38,357 bases of DNA from Clostridia bacterium (GCA_017467265.1 JAFTSO010000043.1:1-38357), one strand, 5' to 3'; counted from the first letter of the stretch, positions 1-7,019 are shown. Notes: a model not told the origin generated them from the sequence alone. Translations and numbers: made by a program.

Positions 1-53
1 CGATGGGCGTTCTTTTGCCGTTTCAATTCTTTTGACCGATTTAGTTAAGTGTT

Positions 54-120
54 TTGGGGTGTGCCCTTACACGGCGCCGCGAAGCGGCGACGCTTGTATA
101 CATGTAAGGGCACACCCCAA
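54..120. repeat. Nested inverted repeat (possible terminator or mobile palindromic repeat)
   Basis: Perfect 18-bp arms at 54-71 (TTGGGGTGTGCCCTTACA) and 103-120, enclosing a second perfect 6-bp hairpin CGCCGC-GAA-GCGGCG at 75-89. The arms begin with TT and end with AA but have no long T tract after them, so this is not a classical intrinsic terminator. It could be a REP/MITE-like palindromic repeat or a cruciform-forming site. The first 53 bases hold no recognisable gene. Confidence 0.75.
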
Positions 121-248
121 TCTCAAATGAAGAAAATTAGCGTTTTTCGGTAGGGAATTTTTGGGTTGCAAATCGTTAAAATTCGGTGGTCAATTTTGTC
201 TTAAAAGCAGCTAAAATATTGACTGAAAAGTGAGCAATTTTTTCTTGA
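121..248. other. Non-coding AT-rich spacer
   Basis: No convincing open reading frame, promoter or RNA structure was seen here. It separates the nested inverted repeat from the repeated operator-like sites that begin at about 249. The short reading frames on the minus strand across 201-528 run through the repeat arrays and have no ribosome binding site or recognisable sequence. Confidence 0.5.
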
Positions 249-572
249 TAGAAGGTGTCGACGGCGTTTTGTCGAAAGTGTCGATAAAATTTCATCGAAA
301 GTGTAGATAAAAATGTAGGGGGTCGATAAACTTTTGTCGAAGGTTTCGACAAAAGTGTTTTTTAGGTATAAGATTTCTAAGTTTATCAACCGTAAAAAGC
401 TTATTTCGCCTAAATATTTTCTTATTTCGCTTAACTTTAGGCTTATTTCGCCGAAATAAGAGATGTTTTTGACGAAATAAGGAAGTATGCATTTTAAATT
501 GATAATTATTTATCGAAGGTTTCGACAAAATATGCGTCGAAGGTTTCGACGAAACTACGTCGAAAGTGTTGA
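249..572. repeat. Array of palindromic TCGAA-N3-TTCGA-type sites (operator or iteron-like)
   Basis: At least six related 13-mers: 249-261 (TAGAAGGTGTCGA), 272-284 (TCGAAAGTGTCGA), 295-307 (TCGAAAGTGTAGA), 337-349 (TCGAAGGTTTCGA), 513-525 and 537-549 (both TCGAAGGTTTCGA), and 560-572 (TCGAAAGTGTTGA). A degenerate copy lies near 314-326. The best copies extend to a TGTCGAA-GGT-TTCGACA palindrome with 7-bp arms. Starts are spaced about 23 bp in each cluster (249, 272, 295, 314, 337; 513, 537, 560). The last copy overlaps the -35 box of the promoter at 569. The layout suggests cooperative binding of a regulator; plasmid-type iterons are the alternative. Confidence 0.8.
400..481. repeat. CTTATTTCG repeat cluster with 21-bp phasing
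   Basis: The 9-mer CTTATTTCG occurs at 400-408, 421-429 and 442-450, exactly 21 bp apart. It recurs inverted (CGAAATAAG) at 452-460 and 473-481. The copies at 442-450 and 452-460 form a perfect 9-bp-arm palindrome with a 1-bp centre. This family is distinct from the TCGAA family that flanks it on both sides. Two-turn phasing fits a DNA-binding protein on one helix face. Confidence 0.75.
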
Positions 573-597
573 CAGGAATAAAAATTTTTGTTATAAT
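569..597 (+). promoter_or_regulatory. Consensus sigma-A promoter of the AlbA_2 gene
   Basis: Perfect -35 TTGACA (569-574), 17-bp spacer and perfect -10 TATAAT (592-597), 25 bp upstream of the start codon at 622. The -35 box is part of the last TCGAA-family site (560-572), so a protein bound there would block RNA polymerase. Confidence 0.9.
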
Positions 598-621
598 AGT
601 CGAGCAAGGAGAAATAGATAT

Positions 622-2085
622 ATGGCAATTCCTGTAAATATTGAAGATTTAATCAACAAAAGAGTAGTGGAATCTACAAGAATAGAGTTTAAGAGTGATT
701 GGAACCCAAATCCGATTATCCACAGTATTTGTGCGTTCGCTAATGATATTGATAATTTAGGCGGTGGATATATCGTCGTTGGCGTAGAAGAAAAAGACGG
801 GAGTCCTGTTTTTCCTATTAAGGGTATAGAGCAATCGCAAATTGACGGAATACTAAAAGAGTTGGTGGGGTATTGTCGTTTTATTGAGCCGTTATATAAT
901 CCTGTAGTGGAACCGATTTTATTCCAAGGAGTGTACGTTATCGTAATATGGATAACGGCTGGCTATGGGAGACCATATAAAGCGGCGAAGGACGTATTCT
1001 CCAACAAATCGAATAAGGCGTATTATATTCGAAAATTCAGTAGCACGATTATCGCTTCGCCTGAAGAGGAAAGAGAATTGTTCTATGTTTCGACGGATAT
1101 TCCCTTTGACGATAGAGCGAATTTATTGGCTGACGTTTCCGACTTGGATTTAGGTTTAATGCGTCAACACTTAAAAGAAATAGGGAGCGATTTATATTCT
1201 TATTCCTTAAAAAAGGACGTAGTGGAATTGGCAAAGGATTTGCAAATCGTATCAGGACCGACGGAAAATATAAAACCTTTAAATGTAGGTATTTTAATGT
1301 TTTCCGAACGCCCTGAAAAGTATTTTCGTTATGCGAGAATTGAAATTGTAGATATTCCCGATCCTACGGGAACGAATATGACGGAAAAGACGTTTACGGG
1401 GCCAATTCAAAGGCAGTTAAAAGATGCGCTTGCGTATATTAAAAATTACGTTTTGAAAGAGGTCACGATTAAGGAACCTAATAAAGCGGAAGCGAAAAAA
1501 ATCGTCAACTATCCATATGCGGCAATTGAAGAAATTTTGGCAAACGCCGTATACCATCGTTCTTATCAAGTGAACGAACCTATTACCGTTCGGGTTACGC
1601 CTAAAAGTATAGAAATTACCAGCTTCCCTGGTTTTGATAGAAGTATATCAAATGAAGCCATTAAGAATTATGATAGTCGCGCGAGAATTTATCGCAACCG
1701 TCGTATTGGTGATTTCTTAAAAGAATTGAAATTGATTGAAGGTAGAAATACAGGCTTCCCGAATGCATTCAAAGCATTGGAAGAGAATGGTTCTGCGTAC
1801 CCTCGCTTTGAAATGAACGAAAATAGAGATTATTTATCGGTTGTTTTGCCTATACATTCTTATTTTTTGCCTAAGGAAGAAGAAAAGGGTAAAGACGTTG
1901 TTTATCGAGAAAGGATTATAAAAGCATTAAGAGTAAAGTCTATGAGCTTAAACGAATTAGCGAAGGTATTGGGGTATAAAAGTATCAGTAAAAAATTATC
2001 CGATACGGTAAATGCAATGTTGCAAGAAGGGGTTTTAGCAAGGGTTATAGGCGAAAAGGGATATTTAGTTATAGCGCTTGTGTAA
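622..2085 (+). CDS. Schlafen/AlbA_2 domain putative ATP-binding transcriptional regulator
   Basis: 487 residues from the ATG at 622, chosen because AAGGAG lies 10 bases upstream and the promoter at 569-597 would fall inside any longer version. Residues about 14-135 match the AlbA_2 (Schlafen) fold, with ESTRIEFKSD and GGGYIVVGV. Residues about 296-412 form a GHKL-type ATPase module (HATPase_c_4), with the N-box EEILANAVYHRSY at 303-315. Residues about 430-487 look like a winged helix (SLNELAKVLGY). The family is usually annotated as a 'RecG-like' or 'transcriptional regulator'; its biochemical role is poorly known. Base composition is AT-richer than the genes after 5700, which may mean transfer. 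It is monocistronic, and the dense repeated sites before it suggest strong, possibly auto-, regulation. Confidence 0.85.
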   Translation: MAIPVNIEDLINKRVVESTRIEFKSDWNPNPIIHSICAFANDIDNLGGGYIVVGVEEKDGSPVFPIKGIEQSQIDGILKELVGYCRFIEPLYNPVVEPILFQGVYVIVIWITAGYGRPYKAAKDVFSNKSNKAYYIRKFSSTIIASPEEERELFYVSTDIPFDDRANLLADVSDLDLGLMRQHLKEIGSDLYSYSLKKDVVELAKDLQIVSGPTENIKPLNVGILMFSERPEKYFRYARIEIVDIPDPTGTNMTEKTFTGPIQRQLKDALAYIKNYVLKEVTIKEPNKAEAKKIVNYPYAAIEEILANAVYHRSYQVNEPITVRVTPKSIEITSFPGFDRSISNEAIKNYDSRARIYRNRRIGDFLKELKLIEGRNTGFPNAFKALEENGSAYPRFEMNENRDYLSVVLPIHSYFLPKEEEKGKDVVYRERIIKALRVKSMSLNELAKVLGYKSISKKLSDTVNAMLQEGVLARVIGEKGYLVIALV

Positions 2086-2141
2086 AAAAGTTGGTCCGTA
2101 AAAATTGGGACCGCGTTGGGACTGAACAGTTTTAACATACG

Positions 2142-2188
2142 AAAACGGGGTAAAAATGACGATTTTTCTATCAAAAACGCCCGTTTTT
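2142..2188 (+). terminator. Weak terminator-like hairpin after the AlbA_2 gene
   Basis: Arms AAAACGGG (2142-2149) and CCCGTTTT (2180-2187) with a T tract merging into the 3' arm, but the 30-nt loop is long. It lies 57 bp after the stop codon. The rest of 2086-2289 shows no gene. Confidence 0.35.
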
Positions 2189-2289
2189 GGCATTGAATAA
2201 CGGACTGTTAATCCCTTTAACCACAAATAAGCCGTCGGGTGGGACAAAATCTACACTCGGTGGCTAGTTTTTAGGCAAAAACAGATAAA

Positions 2290-2354
2290 ACTTTTTCCAT
2301 TTTTGTACTAAATCAATGGAAAAAGTTGACATTTTTCAAAAATTCGCGTACAAT
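2290..2354 (+). promoter_or_regulatory. Promoter with an overlapping inverted repeat, upstream of the XRE-sigma operon
   Basis: -35 TTGACA (2326-2331), 17-bp spacer, -10 TACAAT (2349-2354). An inverted repeat with 11-bp arms, ACTTTTTCCAT (2290-2300) and ATGGAAAAAGT (2316-2326), abuts and overlaps the -35 box and could be an operator. The leader to the gene at 2494 is about 130 nt and holds no recognisable riboswitch. A second TATAAT-like box at 2459-2464 has no good -35. Confidence 0.7.
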
Positions 2355-2493
2355 AATTATACGGTGTTCAAAGACGTTTTTCAAACGTAAGCGATAGTAA
2401 ATAGTTAAGACTACGAATTTCATAGGCATAACCCATTATCATAAGGACGAAAATACGCTATAATAATAGGGAAAACTATTCAAAAAGCGAGTT

Positions 2494-2829
2494 ATGATTA
2501 TGGGGTTGATAGAAAGAGTAAAGGCGCGTATTAAAAATATTATCGAGCAAAGGGGCATTTCCATATACAGTTTAGCGGCTAATGCGGATTTAACGGAAGC
2601 GTGTATACGGAATTGGTACACCAAACGTAATTACACTCCGAGTTTGGAGGCGATAGAAAAAATTTGTCGGGCGTTGGATATATCCGTTGCAGAGCTTATG
2701 TGCGAAGAAGGGGAAAAGATGATGCCCGTTACAGAAACGGAAAAGACGTTGTTAAGCAGTTGGATGCGTTTGGAGGAGAAACAAAAGAAAGTTATTTTGA
2801 TGCAGATGGATGCTTTTTTGAACAACTGA
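2494..2829 (+). CDS. XRE/Cro-CI family HTH regulator
   Basis: 111 residues. Residues about 6-65 form a Cro/CI-type helix-turn-helix: RIKNIIEQRGISIYSLA, then the recognition-helix segment LTEACIRNWY, then TPSLEAIEKICRALDISVAEL. The C-terminal 40 residues are charged and have no recognised domain. The start is ambiguous: ATG at 2494 or 2500, both with weak ribosome binding sites. The sigma-like gene follows after 17 bp and should be co-transcribed, so this protein may control expression of the sigma factor, possibly through the inverted repeat at 2290-2326. Target and signal cannot be read from sequence. Confidence 0.85.
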   Translation: MIMGLIERVKARIKNIIEQRGISIYSLAANADLTEACIRNWYTKRNYTPSLEAIEKICRALDISVAELMCEEGEKMMPVTETEKTLLSSWMRLEEKQKKVILMQMDAFLNN

Positions 2830-2846
2830 TAAGGTGGATACAAAAG

Positions 2847-3389
2847 ATGCAGGCTGAAAAAGATCAAAAACACTCGAAAAAAGAGTTTTTAGCAATATTA
2901 AAACGAATAAAAAAAGATTCCGAAGATGGATTAAGAATATTTTATGAGCGATACGGTAAATTGATAACGTGTACGGCTCGATTGTATTGCAGAAACGATT
3001 TTGAGTTAAGAGAGATCGTCAATGAAGTGTTAATAAAAATATGGAGAAATGCGGATAGATTTGGTGAGATCGCCAATCCTGAAGGTTGGATATACGTGAT
3101 TACCTCGAATTTTGCAAAGAGTTTATTGAAAAAAAGGTGTTACGTTCCCTTGGAAGAGACTGTGGCAGATGAGGAGGATGGGATCCAGGAATTTATCGAT
3201 CGGGATTCCTTTTATTTTATGATAAAAGACCTGTCGGAGACAGAACGGCAAGTCATAACGCATAAATTTGCTTCTCGATTGACGTTTGAAGATATTGGAA
3301 AAATGTTAGGTAAGTCCACCAGTACGGTATCGTCTATATTTTACCGCGCGATAGAAAAAATTAAAGAAAAAACAGAAAAAAATCTCTAA
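2847..3389 (+). CDS. ECF-like RNA polymerase sigma factor
   Basis: 180 residues from the ATG at 2847, preceded by AAGGTGG at 2831-2837; an upstream in-frame extension would run through the XRE gene and is rejected. Residues about 27-90 resemble sigma-70 region 2 (RIFYERYGKLI, EIVNEVLIKIWRNADRF, NPEGWIYVITSNFAKSLLKK). Residues about 125-175 resemble region 4 (LSETERQVITHKF, TFEDIGKMLGKSTSTVSSIF). Size and two-domain layout fit a group IV (ECF) sigma factor. The next two genes encode a secreted peptidase and a single-pass membrane protein of anti-sigma shape. Matching CGTC-type promoter boxes at 3392 and 5326 are candidate targets. Confidence 0.85.
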   Translation: MQAEKDQKHSKKEFLAILKRIKKDSEDGLRIFYERYGKLITCTARLYCRNDFELREIVNEVLIKIWRNADRFGEIANPEGWIYVITSNFAKSLLKKRCYVPLEETVADEEDGIQEFIDRDSFYFMIKDLSETERQVITHKFASRLTFEDIGKMLGKSTSTVSSIFYRAIEKIKEKTEKNL

Positions 3390-3391
3390 AT

Positions 3392-3427
3392 ATGCGTAAA
3401 AACCTGCTTTTGGTTTCGTCTTATAAG
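3392..3427 (+). promoter_or_regulatory. Putative ECF-type promoter of the peptidase gene
   Basis: ATGCGTAAAAAC at 3392-3403 and CGTCTTATAAG at 3417-3427, with start-to-start spacing of 25 bp. CGTC is a common ECF -10 core. The box recurs with identical spacing at 5326-5363. It sits just after the sigma stop codon and 26 bp before the peptidase start codon. Confidence 0.65.
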
Positions 3428-3452
3428 TGACAAACTAATGAGGAGGGTTTTT

Positions 3453-4622
3453 ATGAAACACAAAAAACTTTTAGCAACAACTTTGGCACTGGCATTGACG
3501 GCGGCATTATTCCCGACCGTGGGCAACGTAAGCGCAAGCGCGGACGAATTGAGCGCCGCAGACGCGTATTTTCTGGATTTTGTTTCCGACGATTTGGGCG
3601 ATGCGGAAATTACCTATCAATCTTCGCCCCTGTACGACGAAACGTTGGAGCAAAACGGCTATGAATACGTTTTTGAGGCGGACGGACAGAGCGGCTTTGC
3701 CTTGATTCACGAGATAGAGTTAGGCAACGCGATCTTCTATGAATTGGAAGAGCTGTCGTATAACGGGGTATCTCCCTTTGCCGAGAGCGAAGGTTTGCCC
3801 GTGTATATTACTTTCTGCCTGTACTTGGATTACGTGGACGGCGCTTTTTATAATTTAGAAACGGGAGCTGCCGTAGGCGAAGAAACGTTGGCCGCGGCGA
3901 CCGCGACAAGATTTGGATATCAGGGCGGCAGTTCGCATTACATAGAACAATCGTATACGATCACGTACGATCATAAGACGGTCACGGAAAGCGGAATTCA
4001 ATATGCGGTGCCTGATTATAGTCCTGCGACGGGAACAAGCTGTGCGAACGCCGCTGGTGGCATATTAATTGGATATTATGATCGCTTTTATGCAAATTTG
4101 ATGCCCAATTTTCAGTCATATTTGATGATCGGCACGAATGTGGTGTATAGAGGAAATTCCCAAGAAATAGAAGATATGATCATCAGTTTGAAAGACCTGA
4201 TGGGAACGGACGATACGGGCACTACCTATACGGGCTTTAATGCAGGGATGACCAGCTACGTGCAGAGCAAAGGATATACCTATACCACAACGAGCTTGTT
4301 TACCAACAACACGTTTGATTTTGGCCGTTATAAAACGACGGTGGACGGTGGAACGCCCGTTGCCTTTTTCTTAAACGGATATGCTATGTCGGGAACGGAA
4401 ACGGGGGACGGCGTGGATACGGAGAATAACGCAATTTCGGGAAATACGCACGTTGCGATAGGATACGGATACCGAGAATCTTTTTATTATGATGCAAATA
4501 ATAACGTGGTTTTCACGCAACGCTATCTTTTGGTATCCAGTGGATTGGCAATCTACGGATTGTGTAATTTTAATATAGCGTACGGAACGATTAACAAGGC
4601 GATTGCGGTGACAATCGCATAA
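3453..4622 (+). CDS. Secreted papain-fold cysteine peptidase-like protein (C39-like)
   Basis: 389 residues from the ATG at 3453; GGAGGG just upstream lies inside a longer in-frame extension and decides the start. Residues 1-30 are a Sec signal peptide (KHKK, hydrophobic core, cleavage near SASA-DE). A Cys motif TSCANAAGGILIGYYD places a candidate nucleophile at Cys197, and NTHVAIGYGY places a candidate catalytic His at His333. The preceding VPDYSPATG segment and the TPVAFFLNG strand fit the C39-like/C10-like papain fold. No sorting signal or transmembrane anchor is visible. The gene sits between a sigma factor and an anti-sigma-like gene, so it is probably a regulated secreted protein. Substrate is unknown, and a non-catalytic role is possible. 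Confidence 0.65.
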   Translation: MKHKKLLATTLALALTAALFPTVGNVSASADELSAADAYFLDFVSDDLGDAEITYQSSPLYDETLEQNGYEYVFEADGQSGFALIHEIELGNAIFYELEELSYNGVSPFAESEGLPVYITFCLYLDYVDGAFYNLETGAAVGEETLAAATATRFGYQGGSSHYIEQSYTITYDHKTVTESGIQYAVPDYSPATGTSCANAAGGILIGYYDRFYANLMPNFQSYLMIGTNVVYRGNSQEIEDMIISLKDLMGTDDTGTTYTGFNAGMTSYVQSKGYTYTTTSLFTNNTFDFGRYKTTVDGGTPVAFFLNGYAMSGTETGDGVDTENNAISGNTHVAIGYGYRESFYYDANNNVVFTQRYLLVSSGLAIYGLCNFNIAYGTINKAIAVTIA

Positions 4623-4630
4623 GGAGTGTA

Positions 4631-5275
4631 ATGACAAATAAGGAAATCGAACAAAAACTTCAGGAAAGCGCCGACAAGGTAGAGATGCGGGATTTTGACG
4701 AAATCTGGCAGGAGATCGGTCCGCGCATTGTAGCCGAGCAAAAGAAAAGGCGGATAAGGTGGTGGTTGCCGATCGCCGCGTCCTTTTTGGCGGTGGCGGT
4801 GACGGCTGCGATTGTGTTGCCGCAGGTGCTGAACGGAAACGATGAAGAAATTCGCTATTTGGATTCCGAATTAGAGAAAAAAGTTGTAGATAAAACAGAC
4901 TTTTTTACATATATTGATCAATCTGATTTGGAAATAGTGGATTTATCGTCTTTTGAGTTTTTCAACGCCTCAATTTATCATACGATAGATAATGAAACAA
5001 AAGGTGGTTATATAGAGGCATATAAAGAACAAACAGGGGTAGTACATTATTTTACGTTAATTTTTTATGATACCAGCGTAGAATTTTCCGATACTAATTT
5101 CTCTGAACTTGATTTGTCTTATACAACAGAAACGGGTTTGCATATTGCTTATAAATACAATCAGCTAAATGGGATTTATTTCGTGGCAACCGAATATAAA
5201 AACGTTGATTATTATATGAAATATACGCTGAACGGCGGCGAAATTACTGAATTTTTTGAAGAATTTTTCCAATAA
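4631..5275 (+). CDS. Single-pass membrane protein, putative anti-sigma factor
   Basis: 214 residues; AAGGAG ends 6 bases before the ATG. Residues 1-43 are charged and cytoplasmic (KEIEQKLQESADKVEMRDFDEIW). Residues about 44-66 are one transmembrane helix preceded by KKRRIR, so the remaining 148 residues should be extracellular. This layout, directly after an ECF sigma and an exported protein, matches transmembrane anti-sigma factors, although no zinc-binding HXXXCXXC motif is present. The first 70 codons are GC-rich, while codons after about 71 (4841 onward) turn sharply AT-rich and rich in Tyr, Phe and Asp. This suggests a mosaic gene with an exchanged sensor domain. Function is inferred from context. 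Confidence 0.6.
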   Translation: MTNKEIEQKLQESADKVEMRDFDEIWQEIGPRIVAEQKKRRIRWWLPIAASFLAVAVTAAIVLPQVLNGNDEEIRYLDSELEKKVVDKTDFFTYIDQSDLEIVDLSSFEFFNASIYHTIDNETKGGYIEAYKEQTGVVHYFTLIFYDTSVEFSDTNFSELDLSYTTETGLHIAYKYNQLNGIYFVATEYKNVDYYMKYTLNGGEITEFFEEFFQ

Positions 5276-5284
5276 ACGAGAAAG

Positions 5285-5308
5285 GACCGAAAAAAATCGG
5301 TCTTTTTT
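5285..5308 (+). terminator. Intrinsic terminator after the anti-sigma-like gene
   Basis: GACCGA (5285-5290), A6 loop, TCGGTC (5297-5302), then T6. Ends the sigma/peptidase/anti-sigma unit. Confidence 0.9.
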
Positions 5309-5325
5309 CATATTTTTTTGAAAAA

Positions 5326-5363
5326 ATGCGTAAAAATACAGCTTTTAGATCGTCTTATATAAG
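5326..5363 (+). promoter_or_regulatory. Second copy of the ECF-type promoter box
   Basis: ATGCGTAAAAAT at 5326-5337 and CGTCTTATATAAG at 5351-5363, again 25 bp start to start, as at 3392-3427. The first 11 bases and the block TCGTCTTATA are identical between the two copies. It lies immediately after the terminator and drives, at most, the small gene at 5446. Confidence 0.65.
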
Positions 5364-5445
5364 GAAGTACGAGAACGCGTGTTCTTATTAAGTGAGAGAA
5401 TAAGCCGCGTAAGGAAAACAACATTTTACAAGGATAGGACGAACG

Positions 5446-5655
5446 ATGAAAAAGAGCGCAAAAGAGGTGTTGGAATATATAACGTGTATATTATTGTTTT
5501 ATTTGGAAGAGTTGTCGGACGTGGGGAGCGCGGACGACCCTTTTTTATACGGAGAAAAAACAGCCTATACCGAGTGTTTAGAGTGGGTAGAGGCTTGGGA
5601 GGACGCGGACAAAAACGGCTTGGATTTTAACGTGGAAACGCGCTATCCTTTGTAA
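5446..5655 (+). CDS. Small acidic protein of unknown function
   Basis: 69 residues from an ATG preceded by a weak AGGA site (about 5434). The protein is acidic (EELSDVGSADD, ECLEWVEAWEDADKNG) with one moderately hydrophobic stretch at residues 9-20. No family is recognised. It is retained because it is the only frame that follows the duplicated ECF-type promoter at 5326 and because its composition is protein-like; the overlapping frame at 5379-5630 is Arg/Gly-rich and looks like a shadow. If real, it would be a small member of the regulon controlled by the upstream sigma factor. No terminator is visible before the next promoter. Confidence 0.5.
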   Translation: MKKSAKEVLEYITCILLFYLEELSDVGSADDPFLYGEKTAYTECLEWVEAWEDADKNGLDFNVETRYPL

Positions 5656-5730
5656 GGGTGAAAAACGCCTAAATGAAAATTCGATTTTGATTTTGTACTA
5701 TAGAATCGGCGTGATTTTTTTGGCAAAGAC

Positions 5731-5759
5731 TTGCAAAAGCCGATTTTGTGTGCTATAAT
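5731..5759 (+). promoter_or_regulatory. Promoter of glycan operon I
   Basis: -35 TTGCAA (5731-5736), 17-bp spacer, -10 TATAAT (5754-5759). Its core (TTGCAAAA ... TGCTATA) is repeated at the other CBM9-like gene (32461-32489). Confidence 0.8.
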
Positions 5760-5808
5760 ATTTGCAACGTATTGCACGGGAAAACCGTGTCAAAGGAGAA
5801 CGGATACT

Positions 5809-6441
5809 ATGTTGCGCATCAGGGAAATCGATATTATCGAAGAAAAGAGCGAGCTTTTGTATAAGGCGGATTTTACGCAGGAAAATTTGGAGAAAGATTT
5901 TGAGATTTCGGGGGGCACTTGGACGGCGAAAGACGGGGTGCTCGTCGGGTATATGAAGGAAGACGGAGGCGGCTTGATTTACTCGCACAAGCATTATTTG
6001 GGCGATATTATGCTCGATTTTTACGGCAAAGCGCTGCCCCCGTATGACAATGACATCAATTTTACGTTCTGTGCCAACGGCTGGGATCATACAAAGGGTG
6101 AGCCGTTTGATAGCTACGTCGGCGGTTTGCAGGGCTGGTGGCTGGGGAAATCGGGTATTGAAAAGTATCCGCTTAGCAGCAACGTGGACGCGCTCGCCGT
6201 GCTGAAAAATTTTGATAAAAACAAAGAATACCATATCCAAACGGGCAGAGTGGGCAAGAGATTGTTCCTGTTTGTGGACGGCGAACTGCTGGTCGAGCTT
6301 GCAGACAATAACCCGATTGAGCAATACGGCAGAGTGGGGCTGGGCGTGTACGCGAGCAAAATTCAGTTTAGAGATTTTAAGGTGTTCAAGCCGTACGCCG
6401 TACCCTTTAACACGTCGTACGAGGATTTGCGAAAGGAATAA
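5809..6441 (+). CDS. Concanavalin-like (LamG/DUF1961-like) beta-sandwich protein
   Basis: 210 residues from the ATG at 5809, with AAAGGAG at 5792-5798; earlier in-frame starts overlap the promoter. The sequence reads as a jelly-roll sandwich: an N-terminal strand (LLYKADFTQ), a GGTWTAKDGVLVGY segment, an aromatic carbohydrate-facing stretch (GGLQGWWLGKSG) and a closing module (GRVGKRLFLFVDGELLVE, then GRVGLGVYASKIQFRDFKVF) typical of LamG, DUF1961 and DUF1080 folds. There is no signal peptide, so it acts in the cytoplasm or needs another route out. It is first in an operon with a CBM9-like protein (5-bp gap) and a GH20-like enzyme. A role in binding or cleaving an imported oligosaccharide is inference. 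Confidence 0.6.
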   Translation: MLRIREIDIIEEKSELLYKADFTQENLEKDFEISGGTWTAKDGVLVGYMKEDGGGLIYSHKHYLGDIMLDFYGKALPPYDNDINFTFCANGWDHTKGEPFDSYVGGLQGWWLGKSGIEKYPLSSNVDALAVLKNFDKNKEYHIQTGRVGKRLFLFVDGELLVELADNNPIEQYGRVGLGVYASKIQFRDFKVFKPYAVPFNTSYEDLRKE

Positions 6442-6445
6442 AGAT

Positions 6446-6997
6446 ATGATTTACGAATTAAGAAATTGTCGGACGGGTGCGCAGGAAACCGAGCGTAAAA
6501 CAACGGTGGAAATCACCGAAAAAGACGGTATGCTGACCTTTGTTTTCACGGCAGAAAACAGCGAGTATTATTGTCCGTATAAGGAGTATAACAAAATCCA
6601 TTCGGACGGGGACGTGTGCGAGATTTTGATCGGCACAGATCCGAGCAGAAGGGAATATTACGAGATTGAAATTAGTCCGCGCAACGGCTTGATGCTCGCC
6701 AAAATGACGTACAAAGGCGAGGACGAACAAGGGCCTGTTTTGGATATTGATTTTGTGGAAAAACCGTTTGTAAAAACGCAGGTTTTGTTGCGTGATAACG
6801 GCTACGTGGCAACGGCGACGTTCCCGAAAGCAGCCATTTCGACGGGCGAGGGCGAAATCTATTTTAACGCGTACCGCATCGATACGGCTGGTGGGGAGCT
6901 GTTAGAGCCGAAACACCTGCTCTTTGCGTTGAACCCCACGATGCGTGGCAAATTCCATACGCCGACGTATTATCTTTGGCTGAAAGACTATCTTTGA
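6446..6997 (+). CDS. CBM9-like carbohydrate-binding protein (copy 1)
   Basis: 183 residues from the ATG at 6446, with AAAGGA at 6432-6437. An upstream in-frame extension would overlap most of the preceding gene and is rejected. The fold resembles the CBM9-like sugar-binding module: ENSEYYCPYKEYNKIHSDGDVCEILIG, then REYYEIEISPRNGLMLAKM, then VATATFPKAAI and IYFNAYRID. A second protein of the same type is at 32522-33112 and shares the spaced features YYCPYK/FYSPYK, DVCEILI/DTVEVFL, YYEIEISP/YYEVDVAP and FNAYRID/VNIYRID. There is no signal peptide. Its place between the sandwich protein and the GH20-like enzyme suggests that it works on the same glycan. Confidence 0.65.
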   Translation: MIYELRNCRTGAQETERKTTVEITEKDGMLTFVFTAENSEYYCPYKEYNKIHSDGDVCEILIGTDPSRREYYEIEISPRNGLMLAKMTYKGEDEQGPVLDIDFVEKPFVKTQVLLRDNGYVATATFPKAAISTGEGEIYFNAYRIDTAGGELLEPKHLLFALNPTMRGKFHTPTYYLWLKDYL

Positions 6998-7019
6998 GAG
7001 AGAAAAAAGGAGAAATATT

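Noticed and set aside
249..572. CRISPR array
   Set aside because: The repeats are short (13-17 bp), palindromic and variable, spacers are only about 10 bp, and no cas genes are present.
487..621. 45-residue N-terminal extension of the AlbA_2 gene
   Set aside because: It would contain the promoter and the repeat array; the ribosome binding site at 606-611 fits only the ATG at 622.
5379..5630. 83-residue frame overlapping the small gene at 5446
   Set aside because: Arg/Gly-rich composition, no ribosome binding site; looks like an out-of-frame shadow.
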